This document shows, in pieces, positions 1 to 10,089 of a stretch of 64,000 nucleotides of DNA. Origin of the DNA: Caprella mutica (lineage: Eukaryota > Arthropoda > Malacostraca > Amphipoda > Caprellidae). Position 1 is the stretch's first letter. Each line of letters opens with the position of its first letter. The notes under the pieces are model-generated. The model was given only the letters and a program-made list of their open reading frames with translations, was not told where the DNA came from and did no database searches. Position numbers and translations under genes: made by a program. The stretch is taken from the NCBI GenBank assembly GCA_947561585.1, contig CANNZV010000844.1, positions 124,001 through 188,000 on the forward strand, written 5' to 3'.

Positions 1-78
1 ACAATGAATTTCATATTTGCTTATTGAAGTTTGAAGACTGTTTCTGCATTTTAATGATGATTAATCAAGTAGGGTTTA

Positions 79-965
79 ATGTCTGATTCCGATTCAAAGT
101 CCATATCTTTGACGTCAGAAGGAAATTAGGTACAACAGACTTGAAGAAGCAGTCGGTAAGAAAAGTGGGTCCGTGAACAAAGTCCCCTACCACTAGTCTG
201 TGAATGCTATACTAGTTTACTATACTTATAGTAAATGTTTACCATACTTAAAGTAAACATCTAGTAGGACGATACTTTAAAATGCAAATGGAATGAACAG
301 AAAAACGTTCAAAAACACAGTACAGGTGACTGACTGAGGTTGTCAAAAATCTAAACATAGTGCATAGTTCTACTCTACATGTTACAATATCATAAATCAT
401 TAGGAGTCTTATCTGGGCCCCTAATCCTATTCGGATATATTCTTTTTCCCTATTCTGCTAACCAGTATTCCCATATCTTACCCTCCACTTTCACAAACAA
501 ATAATAATTTTGTTCTATTACTCATTATCAATAATGCAAATAAATAGCTACATTGAAATCCAATTATTTATCCCAATCATACATGAGATCTCAGTGTGTC
601 TATATAGAATTTAATTGAACAATTAAAGCAAGATATAGCGGTCACAACATAGAGCTAAATGTAAAACCTGAGTTGTACTGAGATCCACAACATTGTAACG
701 AAAGTGACACATTCACCGGTAGCTGCACTCTTGGATGGAACAGGAAAATGAAGAGGTGATTGTAAATGAAACCTACCTAATAGTTGAAGAGCATACCCCA
801 AGTGCTATCCTCTAAAACTGCAGGTAGCGTTAAAAAATGATAAACATGGTAAAAATGAAAAAATGACAATCCATAATCCAAATTACAACAGTTCGGAGCC
901 CAAGGGACGCCACCCCCTTCTCTTCCATTCACCACAGACAGTTTCAGGATAGAGCCCCTGAAGAC
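79..965. repeat. Dispersed repeat family A, copy 1 (interrupted)
   Basis: Bases 79-205 and about 690-965 match 41949-42420 in order and orientation. Shared landmarks are CCATATC...TGACGTCA, AGAAAGTGGGTCCGTGAA, AATGAAGAGGTGAT and CCCAAGGGACGCCAC. Copy 1 holds about 480 bp between the two blocks where copy 2 holds about 80 bp, so one copy has an insertion or the other a deletion. The extra DNA includes a short inverted repeat around 210-270 (TAGTTTACTAT / GTAAACATCTA). No open frame of note lies inside. The class of element is unknown; a non-autonomous transposon or a degraded LINE/Helitron tail are both possible. Confidence 0.7.
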
Positions 966-989
966 CATATGAAATGAAGTGTGCGAACT

Positions 990-1541
990 CTTCGCCGAAG
1001 GACATTTCGCCGACATTTCGACAATTGGCCGATAGAAGATTTGGCGTAAAATTGGCCAAACGGACATTTGACCGAAAAACTTCTATTTACTGTTTATCAA
1101 TTTTACGAAATGCAGCCATCTTTTAATTTGATTATTATTTTTTATTTCTATAGAGTTGAAAGTTGTTTTATAAAAAGGAAAATAAAATTTTCAGATGTAG
1201 GTAATGTATATCCATATTGAATACTGCAAGCATATATTGCTCAACAATTTAAAAAGATTTCATCATAATGAAGAAAAGGTCAATGGCTTCACTTACATCG
1301 TGGACAGAGAATTAATCAAGCCAAAACATTGGCAATTTTTTCATTATGTGTCTTTAATTAGGACATTAATCAATACTTGCTAAATACTTTCTTACTTGTT
1401 ATAATTAGTTATTAAATCTAATATATTATATTAAGTTATTATTTTTATTTTATTAAATGATATTACAATCCTATTTTTTTATTTTTTAAATAAAACTATT
1501 TCGGCCAAGTTTCCGTTCGGCCAAATGTCTTTCAACCGTAA
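990..1541. mobile_element. Small foldback-like element with TTGGCCGAA sub-repeat arms
   Basis: The left arm (990-1080) is a run of imperfect 15-17 bp units resembling GGACATTTCGCCGA and TTGGCCAAACGGACATTTG. The right arm (about 1498-1540, TTTCGGCCAAGTTTCC then TTCGGCCAAATG) is the same unit in inverse orientation. About 415 bp of very AT-rich DNA lies between. Inverted arms made of short direct repeats are the architecture of foldback elements. No protein is encoded. It starts directly after family A copy 1. Confidence 0.55.
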
Positions 1542-2693
1542 TAAATACCATAACCTATACTGAATTGAAACCTACCCTCTCAGATTTATTAAAATTCCTT
1601 AATTAATGAATATAAACTCGGTCGTAACTAATGAATAGAAATAAATTTAAAAGTTATGTTTCATGTTAAACAAAATCTATTTCATAATCGCAATACTCAC
1701 TAGCAGAGAAATATCTGGTCGTTCTGTGGGTGAGATTAAATTTCTGCTCACAAACCGTGATAAAACGAAGAGAAAAAGGTAGCAATTTGACACAGGAACA
1801 ACAAGTGTGTCTCACAGTTTTTCATTTCCGAGTGAGGTTCCTCATTCGGCAAATCATGTTTAAATTATTTCATTTACACTGGCGGGGGAATTCGATAAAT
1901 GTCGGGATTCCTTTCGAAAACGGTAACAGATTTCACACCAGGTATTATTGGAGCAGTCTAAGCCTAGCTGTAGGCAGGCCTCCACTTCTGGAATTTATAA
2001 TATAACTAACTGCTCAAAGGTTTCGGATTAGATATTCTCTCCGATAACATTTCTGGAAGTATGACATTGCTTCGTAAATCTAAAAGCTAGAAAGGATGTT
2101 GCAGGAATAAAGAGATTTATGTTAGGAAATTAAAAATTCATTAAAAATCCTAAATTAAAAGTTGGGCAGGAAGCCTATCAATATTCTAAGCAATAATGGA
2201 AACTAGATCAATTACTATCTTCAACCTATTAAACTATAACTATCTAACCTTCTGAATACTTTAAATTACATAAGCTTAATTTAAATCAATTATAAGATCA
2301 TGTTTCCCAGAACGTTAATACAAGACTTATACAAATTAGAATAAGGAACGTGGAATCAAGTGAGTCCATATATGCACAGCTAGGGGCCGGGTAGTTACCT
2401 CGAACAAGACACCGACACTATGCAAAGGCTAAAATCAAGATATTCCGAGACATTGAGAAGAAGCATCAGGCAATAGCAGTCTTTATTGGACCAGGACGAA
2501 AGAGCTATGCCTGCTTCCATCTTGCCAGAGGCTGTCCAAATACATGCAGAGCCATCAAGCCTCCATTCGAGATTTAGAACTGCAACTGAGACATCAGAGG
2601 AGTATAAACCAAATGAAATGAACTAATTATACCTTGTGTGTATGTGGAGCCTAAAGATCAAGGTGAACAACTTCTCAATATCCCATGTGAGAG
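1542..2693. other. No gene recognised; AT-rich spacer
   Basis: Open frames here are short (for example 91 codons at 1730-2005, plus strand) and have no recognisable domain. Base composition is more balanced at 2380-2600, but no motif, splice pair or RNA could be defended there. Confidence 0.6.
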
Positions 2694-3377
2694 CTGAACA
2701 AATAAATGTAGCGTGATTCAATGGACAAATAAATATAGCGTGATTCACTGGACAAATAAATATAGCGTGATTCACTGGACAAATAAGTATAGCGTGATTC
2801 ACTGAACAAATAAATGTAGCGTGATTCACTGGACAAATAAATATAGCGTGATTCACTGGACAAATAAGTATAGCGTGATTCACTGAACAAATAAATGTAG
2901 CGTGATTCACTGAACAAATAAATGTAGCGTGATTAACTGAACAAATGAATGTAGCGTGATTCTCTAAACAAATGAATGTAGCGTGATTAACTAGACAAAT
3001 AAATGTAGCGTGATTCACTGAACAAATGAATGTAGCGTGATTCACTAGACAAATAAATAAAGCGTGATTCACTGAACAAATGAATGTAGCGTGATTCACT
3101 AGACAAATAAATGTAGCGTGATTCACTGAACAAATAAATGTAGCGTGATTCACTGAACAAATAAATGTAGCGTGATTCACTGAACAAATAAATATATCGT
3201 GATTCACTGAACAAATAAATGTAGCGTGATTCACTGAACAAATAAATGTAGCGTGATTCACTGAACAAATAAATATAGCGTGATTCACTGAACAAATAAA
3301 TGTAGCGTGATTCACTGAACAAATAAATGTAGCGTGATTCACTGAACAAATAAATATAGCGTGATTCACTGAACAAA
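2694..3377. repeat. 27-bp minisatellite, about 25 copies
   Basis: Tandem units begin ACAAATAAATGTAGCGTGAT and are 27 bp long, in near-perfect register. Main variants are ATGTAG/ATATAG and CACTGA/CACTGG/CACTAG. Because 27 is divisible by three, the minus strand reads as a 9-residue repeat (NHATFICSV) over some 240 codons. This is a consequence of the period, not evidence of a gene: substitutions are scattered over all codon positions and a second minus frame is open over most of the array too. Confidence 0.95.
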
Positions 3378-3401
3378 GGACGAAGTTCGAACCAAAATAC
3401 A

Positions 3402-3419
3402 GATATATATATATATATA
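3402..3419. repeat. (TA)n microsatellite
   Basis: About nine TA dinucleotides, shortly after the 27-bp array ends. Confidence 0.9.
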
Positions 3420-3737
3420 GTTATTAATTCAACACTCATTTGAAAATTGTTTATATAGATAGTATTTAATATATTCATAATATATTCATTGAAGTTCTAG
3501 TCATACTATTTAATTAATTTGTTATTATTAATATCAGTTAAGATTTTGAATGGAGATAATAGGATTTGTATGTTATTCATATGAAATAACACCATTCATA
3601 AACTATATTGGAACTAATAAAAATTAATACAATGCATAGAAATAAATGTAATATAATTTTGAATTAGATCTCCTGCAAGTCTATTAATATTAATTGTACC
3701 TAGAAGTAATAATCTATCCTAATAATACCCGTAGTGT
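3420..3737. other. No feature seen
   Basis: AT-rich DNA between the minisatellite and family B copy 1. No open frame above 60 codons and no inverted repeat stood out. Confidence 0.55.
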
Positions 3738-4001
3738 GTTTATTTATTTATTAATTTGGTGTAAAGATTTATCGACGGGTATTAAACATGAAGAATGTAA
3801 CTATGATACGCACGGGAATATATTGACTTGATATTTAAATTCCCCTGTTTTTATTGAATTTTCAAATGTATTTTATCTATAAAATAAATTAGACTATGCA
3901 GAAAATTTAATTTTAATTGAATTCATTAAAAGTAACCGAATAACTGGTAATAAATTGTTATTGATGATGACCCGTTATTTTTAACGGGCAAGTACACTAG
4001 T
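3738..4001 (-). mobile_element. AAAT-tailed dispersed repeat family B, copy 1
   Basis: The reverse complement matches 25147-25402 over almost its full length, including about 55 nearly identical bases around GATACGCACGGGAATATATT. Read on the minus strand it starts TACTAGTGTACTTGCCCGTT and ends in an AAATAAATAAATA tail (3740-3753 on the plus strand). A simple-repeat tail suggests a SINE or the 3' end of a LINE. The start carries a 7-bp-arm hairpin (CCCGTTATTTTTAACGGG at 3971-3988). Confidence 0.65.
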
Positions 4002-5166
4002 ACCTAATAATTAGTTCAACTAAAAAAGTCTATATCACGCCACTATCTCATTCAGGTATTATTTGCCAATAACAATCAGTCTCCTTTCGCCGCTACTGCT
4101 TTTTACCAGGTTTTTGATGAGGCGGTATGTTCGGTAAGAGATTCAGTTATGCAGAGATTATGCAGTGGTCGTAATGGATGGCATCCTAGCGGGCCAATTA
4201 TAGACCACTTTGTCGACAGAGTGTCGCATAAAGTAAGGTAGACCTCTCTTAGATCTCCAATCTACTTTATAAATTGGAACACGGCCAGCTGAGAATATGC
4301 ACCGGTCCTGTATCATCAACTGCTGCTTGTCAAGCGACCTTTCATACATCTGTGCAGTAGCTACTAAGTACTAAACAACGGAGAAAAGGGAGAATATTTA
4401 AGGCTATCATTACTGTAAATCACTATCATCATACTGCCTGGTCCACTTTGATTTTCATGGTTGAATTTCTGTGGAAAAAGAACCCTAAAACTTTCTTTTC
4501 ATATCTTTATGCAAATATTGGAAAGTTAGCCTCGTCAAAAGGCGTAAAGAAAACTTTTTAAAATACTCTTATAGGTTCGAGGTGTTGGCAATGACTAAAT
4601 GAATGATTCTAAATGGACTCCATTTTTATTCGCTATTGATTAACCTAAAGTTTCAATAGACTGAAGAAACGTTACGTTCGGTCGGTCGGTCGGTCGGTCG
4701 GAATCAGCGCAAATGTGCCGGATGAAAAATTTAGTTAATTACGCATTAATGAAGTCGAAAAATGTCGAATTCTATTCAAAAGAGAATTCGTATCCAAATT
4801 ATGAGAATTGGACAGGACTGATTTGGAAACTGGTTGATTAGAAAATTTCAAAGAATTCTGGTAAATGAAAATTCAAATAAATATATTCAAAAGATGAATA
4901 TTCTTCAATCTGAATAAATTGAGTTAGACCATAAAATTATTATTGCAATGGGCAATTAGGAAGTTAACTCTCTTTCAAATCAGAAAATTAGATAATTAAG
5001 GAAATATACTAGCTGTACAGGGAACTGATATCTAATTACATTTTGTTAAATCAATAAAACTAATCCATAGTATTATATTAAATTATTTTAAAAAATACGT
5101 TGATACTGATTTGGTACATCTATGTAATAAAATTAATTTTGTATTTATGAACGTCTTACGTCATAC
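4002..5166. other. No gene recognised; short GGTC run
   Basis: A (GGTC)n microsatellite of about six units lies at 4677-4702. A 63-codon minus-strand open frame at 4158-4349 shows no recognisable domain. Confidence 0.6.
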
Positions 5167-5168
5167 TA

Positions 5169-5587
5169 CAGGTAACTCTCGATTTATATAGTTTGGTACG
5201 TCTCTGTTAGTGCACACCATCTCTATTTATCCCACCTTCGCGTTCGTCCTGTATTATACGACATTCCTTTCAAGAAAAAAAATCAAAAGGACTTTATGCT
5301 TCAACCGTTTACTTTCCTAATATATTTTAAACAAATATGATTGTTAGGTAAAAGAGCATTAAACAATTTCTTTATCATCCCTAAAATAATAAAAAAAATC
5401 TAAAGTTTCCCTTAAAATAACAGGTTCACATTTTGTTTCAAACCAAATACGGTATCTCGATTTATCAACCATCTCGATTTATCAACCATCTCGATTTATC
5501 AACCATCTCGATTTATCAACCATCTCGATTTATCAACCATCTCGATTTATCCGGTCCCAACACATGATACAAATCGAGGGTTACCTG
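5169..5587. mobile_element. pogo/Tigger-like MITE with internal 17-bp array
   Basis: Terminal inverted repeats read CAGGTAACTCTCGATTTAT on the left and CAGGTAACCCTCGATTTGT on the reverse of the right. Each is flanked by TA (5167-5168 and 5588-5589), as expected for the TA target duplication of pogo/Tc1-mariner elements; CAG-starting termini favour pogo/Tigger. The element is 419 bp and encodes nothing recognisable, so it is non-autonomous. Confidence 0.75.
5456..5553. repeat. 17-bp tandem array inside the pogo-like MITE
   Basis: Between five and six near-perfect units of ATCTCGATTTATCAACC lie next to the right terminus. The unit contains CTCGATTTAT, the inner part of the element's own terminal inverted repeat, so the array probably grew from the transposon end. 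Confidence 0.9.
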
Positions 5588-5642
5588 TAGTTCTCATTTG
5601 GAGAAGTCCATTTCGAACGAATTAAGATAAAGGCTAAGGCTT

Positions 5643-5747
5643 CCACATCTTCAGTCATATAAGAAAAACTATATAATGATTATTATATAGTTTTTTCTTA
5701 TATGACCGAAGATGTGAAACTGACCAATAATGGGTAACTTCCCCTAC
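5643..5747. mobile_element. Palindromic MITE remnant (family TAGGGAAAATTACGAATT)
   Basis: 5643-5717 is a near-perfect hairpin: CACATCTTCAGTCATATAAG pairs with CTTATATGACCGAAGATGTG around a short loop. The right side continues through TGACCAATAATGGGTAAC to TTCCCCTAC and matches the right terminus of the full-length copy at 53737-53949. The left outer terminus is lost. This copy lacks the central palindrome present at 53827-53866. Confidence 0.75.
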
Positions 5748-7375
5748 ACCTTCAGTTTAAAATCATCGACCCGGAGAAAGTTTTCCCCTGTATCATACAG
5801 CATTTCATCCACTGCCAAAAGATGAACTTATTAAAAAAGCTTCAGAATTTTTTGCCGACTTGACTTGGTTTCTGGAAGACATTAGGATGTTTTTTGTTCG
5901 CTTTCAGAAGAGCCAAAGCATCAAATGCCATATCCTTCGAATAAGCGGAGTGGCAACACTCAATGCTTATGTGATGGCGTAAAAAAAAGGCTTGAAGAGT
6001 CCATAAACACACTGCAGTCATTGTGCTCTCATCTATTTTACATGGCACTCAATCAAGTTTCTTGAAGCATGCAACAAAGATTAAAAAAAGTAGTAGTTAT
6101 ATTTTGATGCTATTTGATATAATATGTATTTTTAACACTGTTTTTTTTGCACTCTGCTATTCACTTTAAAAAAACGTACTTCAATATTGCAAAAGCCTAA
6201 ATAAATAAAAACAATTATTATAAGTCTATCATAATTTGAAGTCGTAATACTTCCTGTATCATTCATTAATTGTATACACAACTATGAAAAAGAATCATCG
6301 AGTAGACTTCATTTTACTAATTCACAGATTAAAAATATGACTTTATCGTTCAGCAGGTTTTCTTACTCCGTTTTAGTGACTACTATGATCTCAAGACCGA
6401 TAAAGGAATTTACTAATCTCTCTTTCTAGCTCAAATTCGTCAGGTCGAAAGAAATCAAATTTGTAATATATAAATATTACAAGTAAAATATATTACATAA
6501 GAGAGCTTTGTGAAATAAACGCATCACAATCACTCTTTTCTAAGACACTACTTTCCTAAATAACTACTGTATTTCGTGCTTTAGTTCAACGCTTTGTAAC
6601 GGCTACGTGAACAGCCAAGGTTTAATTTTCAGCGGGTACTAAAAATCAGAGAGGTTATAATTAGCTTGAATCGACTAAGCGTGAAAGAACCAACAGCGAA
6701 GTAATTAGTGGACAATCTAGGTCGCAGAGGTAGGTAATCTTAGATAACATTTTGATACGCTTTCAATAGCATTTCATTCATATTTCCCCATAAAAAACCT
6801 CAATGCTATAATTCTACTTGTATTACGAGACTTAATTTCAATAAAAATCACAAAAAAATTATTTAATATTTCAACTATATGGATATGACATGTAAAAATT
6901 CCCAGTTGTAATTTCGAATGGTAATAATAGAAATAGAAATAGTTGTTTTTGAAATAAGTTTTCTTTTTTTGAAATGAATATTAGAGTGAAAAATTAGAAT
7001 TATAATTTTTCTTAGAAAGTAAGAATCTCTTCAGTTTTTACTTTTATGACTAAAATAGACGGAAATAATTAAATAGGCAACTAAGGAATAACAAATATAC
7101 ACATTCTAAACTACTTAGCACTGATTTGATTATTATAAATCACAAGATACATATAAAGCGAATATAATATGAAGTTTCTAATTCATTTATCTTTGCTATT
7201 TGGACAGAATCTCCGTGTATAACAATATACCATAATAGTTTAGACGGAATAGCAAAAAAAGGAATAGGTACAATTTCAGCAAATTTCCTCATTTTCATAA
7301 ATTTTACTCACTCTGGAAAATAAGAATTAACTAATGAAGCGTGTAACCCCCTAACATCGAGACCACTTACAGAAT
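5748..7375. other. No gene recognised
   Basis: A 68-codon minus-strand open frame (5842-6048) begins next to the MITE remnant. Its composition is protein-like, but no family is recognised and no flanking splice signals are convincing. The rest is AT-rich. Confidence 0.5.
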
Positions 7376-7450
7376 ATAGACCTACTCTTTAGACCCACTT
7401 CTTAGACCTACTTCTTAACCCTACCTCTTAGGCCTACTTCTTAGGCCTCT
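7376..7450. repeat. Degenerate 14-bp tandem repeat, about 5 copies
   Basis: Loose repetition of TAGACCTACTTCTT with variants (TAGGCCTACTTCTT, TAACCCTACCTCTT). Confidence 0.7.
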
Positions 7451-8334
7451 CAAGTTCCATCTTATAACCGTAAACTTCAAAAGATTTACCCCTCCTTAAT
7501 TCTGACCATTGGATAAGTATTCATCGTAGTCCACTCAATTTTTCTATTCAAAATAAATAAGATCCAAGCCATATTTACTCATTAAATTGATGAGGTACTA
7601 TCAAAGAAAAGATCCTCCGCATGATGTATATATCTCCAATCACAGTTTCCTAATTTCCTATCATTTTCAGACTTTACAAATTTGTCAGCGTGTACCCAGA
7701 CCAATTATAAAATATCTACAAGCATTACAATTAGCAAAGTTTATTTTTGGAAATGGGAAATTAGTAACACTATCAAAAACCATACGGATACACACTTTTC
7801 TATGACTGTATACATCCATTAAATAATTTCCTAGTCGAAATCCTGGATACTAACCTTTAACAAAAATATAGATGATTTATATCAAAGCTTTATTCTGCAA
7901 GAAACTGTATAGATTTTGGGTAAAAAAAAAGTAAATTTTAAAATAATGAAATCATAGATCCTGATGTCAATACACAAAAATAAATAAAAATTCTGTTTAT
8001 TAGATATGCCAATCTTGTGGAAATTATCAAAATGTGCGCTATAGTTAAGGGATAGAGAAACATCTTGAGACTTGCGCTGTACCTAAACAAGATGCTGCAT
8101 TTTTCAATCAACATAATATTTCGTTATTAATTGTATACAGGCTTCTTCATAAAGATAATCCGTGGATCCCAGAATGAAGCCACTAAGTTATAAACCATCA
8201 CTTCCAATTAAATCCCGAAATCTTTAATAAGGAATTTCACAGATTGAAATCAGTCGATATGGAATTGGGATTAGAACCAATTTGGCCCAGATGTTCAAAG
8301 TACAATTCAGTTAGGTGGAAGATTGTGAAATGAT
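7451..8334. other. No feature seen
   Basis: AT-rich. A 72-codon plus frame at 7587-7805 has no recognisable content. Confidence 0.55.
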
Positions 8335-8515
8335 GAGTATTAGCTTTTATTAATGCATATTTAAAGCTGTAATATTGACTTGGATCTGCAACTGCCTTCC
8401 TGATTACAATATCTAGATTATAGAATAGAATAATATCTGCGGGATGAAGGATTCGACCCTGCGTACCGAATGGGACGGATGTTATTTTCTCATCACGCCA
8501 GTCCATTCAGGATTC
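8335..8515 (-). mobile_element. Possible tRNA-derived SINE remnant
   Basis: Read on the minus strand, TGGCGTGATGAG (about 8486-8497) resembles a Pol III A box (TGGCNNAGTGG). About 40 bases on, GGGTCGAATCC (about 8450-8460) resembles a B box (GGTTCGANTCC) with one base missing. Order and spacing fit a tRNA head. No cloverleaf could be drawn, no clear tail was found and there is no second copy in the window. A chance pair of boxes remains quite possible. Confidence 0.25.
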
Positions 8516-9821
8516 AGATTTATTGGGCTTTGACCAGCTGATCCCCACATCTGTCAGTGGATAAATAAACAAATTCTTTGCTCCGATTTGAATTGAAATG
8601 TATGAAAAATGACTGCATTAGTGAAGTTTATTTGTGAAAAGGAAATCTGCGAAACCAAATGCAATATCCAAAGGGTCGAATTTAATTTAAAGCACCTCAC
8701 CATTCAAAGGAACATTCATCACTTCCTTTTTCTTCACTACATATTTTCCACTCCTCCTCCTCCCAATTTATCGAAAGAAAATTCTAACCGAAATGAAATA
8801 AGAAAAGACGGCTGGCTCTCGAGCGAATGGCTCACATAAATCGGTCAAATCCACAAAATTACATTTATACCCTCGCAAAACAATGAGGAAGTAGAGTTGC
8901 CGATGGAAAGAGGGGAGCAGGAGCTTTATACTGGAGGATAAAACCATCCTCTATCGGGTGATCAGTCGTGCAGAGTCCTTATCACGTCACAGTCTACATT
9001 TCTCTCTATTGTCTCCCAGCTAAGATAGTGAAGAAACAATCACAATATCGTCCTACACAATACAATCTTATTTAATACAATTAAATGCGTGCGATAGAAT
9101 AGGAATGGAAATTACTTCTATTATCTAAAGGGAAATAAAGTGATTAAAAAAATTGTCAGATTATTGTGATAGGAAACTTTCAATCCAAATCTAAAATACT
9201 GGAATTCCAATTTTTACTCAAGTTTCGAACCATAAATAAAGCCCTAAAAATATAAAACAATTTTCATAAAAACAGGTTATAGAGTTTGAAACTTGCATCA
9301 CAATTGAATCTATGTTTTCTATTAGAGTCGTAGCTGTAAGAACTTCGTTACGGGTAACACCGAATAACGGAACCCTCCAGTCGCAATCAGAATTCTGGTC
9401 AATTCTCGACAAGGAAATCTTTTCCATATTCGGATTGCTGTGGGCTGTCTGTAGGCCTTGCAATCGTGCGTATAGACTGCCTCCAGCTTCATTCGCCAAA
9501 TTAGCACGGTAAAGCCAGAGATTTTTTTACTCCGTGTATGGTGTGTCGTTGGCATCACTAAAGCCAATTGTTCGATGCTTCTGGATATTGTCTCCAGGAG
9601 AACATCGAATACCAACTCCCCTGAGAGTGTCTCAATTTCTTTATTTTTACTGAAGATAAATCGAATGAGCTTGAATAGTTTTACGAGTGGGGAAACTTCG
9701 GGAAGGTGTTAATGCTTTGGCAGGAGTGCAATGAAAGCCAATTCGGTTGATGGCTTTCGAACAGCATTACAAACTGAAGTCAACAGCGAAAAGAGAGAGA
9801 GTTAGAGTGTCTCATTCTTAA
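8516..9821. other. No gene recognised
   Basis: Open frames of 66-97 codons overlap on both strands at 9218-9615 in a patch of balanced base composition. None has a recognisable domain or a splice context that picks one strand. Confidence 0.5.
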
Positions 9822-10089
9822 GGGCCGTACACACGTAGGGTTTTTCAAGTCTTTTCACCAGACTTTTTGCTAAGCTCCTCCTACTTTTTCCACGAGAATT
9901 TAAGAAAAAACGATATAGTAATTATTTATTTTAGTTGGTGTCCATGATACCTGCAGGTAGGTATCATGGATACCAACTAATATTTATACAATATATATCG
10001 TTTTTTCTTATATTATTGTGGAAAAAGTAGGAGGAGCTTAGCTAAAAGTCTGGTGGAAAGACTTAAAAAAACCTACGTGTGTACGGCCC
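9822..10089. mobile_element. Palindromic MITE, GGGCCGTACACACG family, copy 1
   Basis: The whole 268 bp folds on itself. GGGCCGTACACACGTAGG pairs with CCTACGTGTGTACGGCCC, and inner blocks (GCTCCTCCTACTTTTTCCAC, AAGAAAAAACGATAT) pair likewise. TTAA stands on both sides (9818-9821, 10090-10093), which could be a TTAA or a shorter TWA duplication; copy 2 does not share it, so the superfamily is open. CTCATTCTT before and AAGAATGAG after extend the symmetry beyond the termini. The centre carries the extra palindrome at 9935-9977. Confidence 0.85.
9935..9977. repeat. Central palindrome module, copy 1
   Basis: GGTGTCCATGATACCTGCAG runs into its mirror GGTATCATGGATACC, with a duplicated GGTA at the centre. 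It sits at the symmetry centre of the surrounding MITE. The equivalent point of MITE copy 2 (near 19961) has only TTTAGCAACTAATAA, so the module is an insertion relative to that copy. Confidence 0.8.

Noticed and set aside
2623..3478. Long minus-strand open frames with 9-residue repeats
   Set aside because: They follow from the 27-bp period of the minisatellite; more than one frame is open, and substitutions show no codon pattern.
5842..6048. 68-codon minus frame next to a MITE remnant, considered as transposase debris
   Set aside because: No transposase motif could be recognised; left as unassigned.
9218..9615. Overlapping open frames on both strands
   Set aside because: No domain, no start or splice context that favours one strand.
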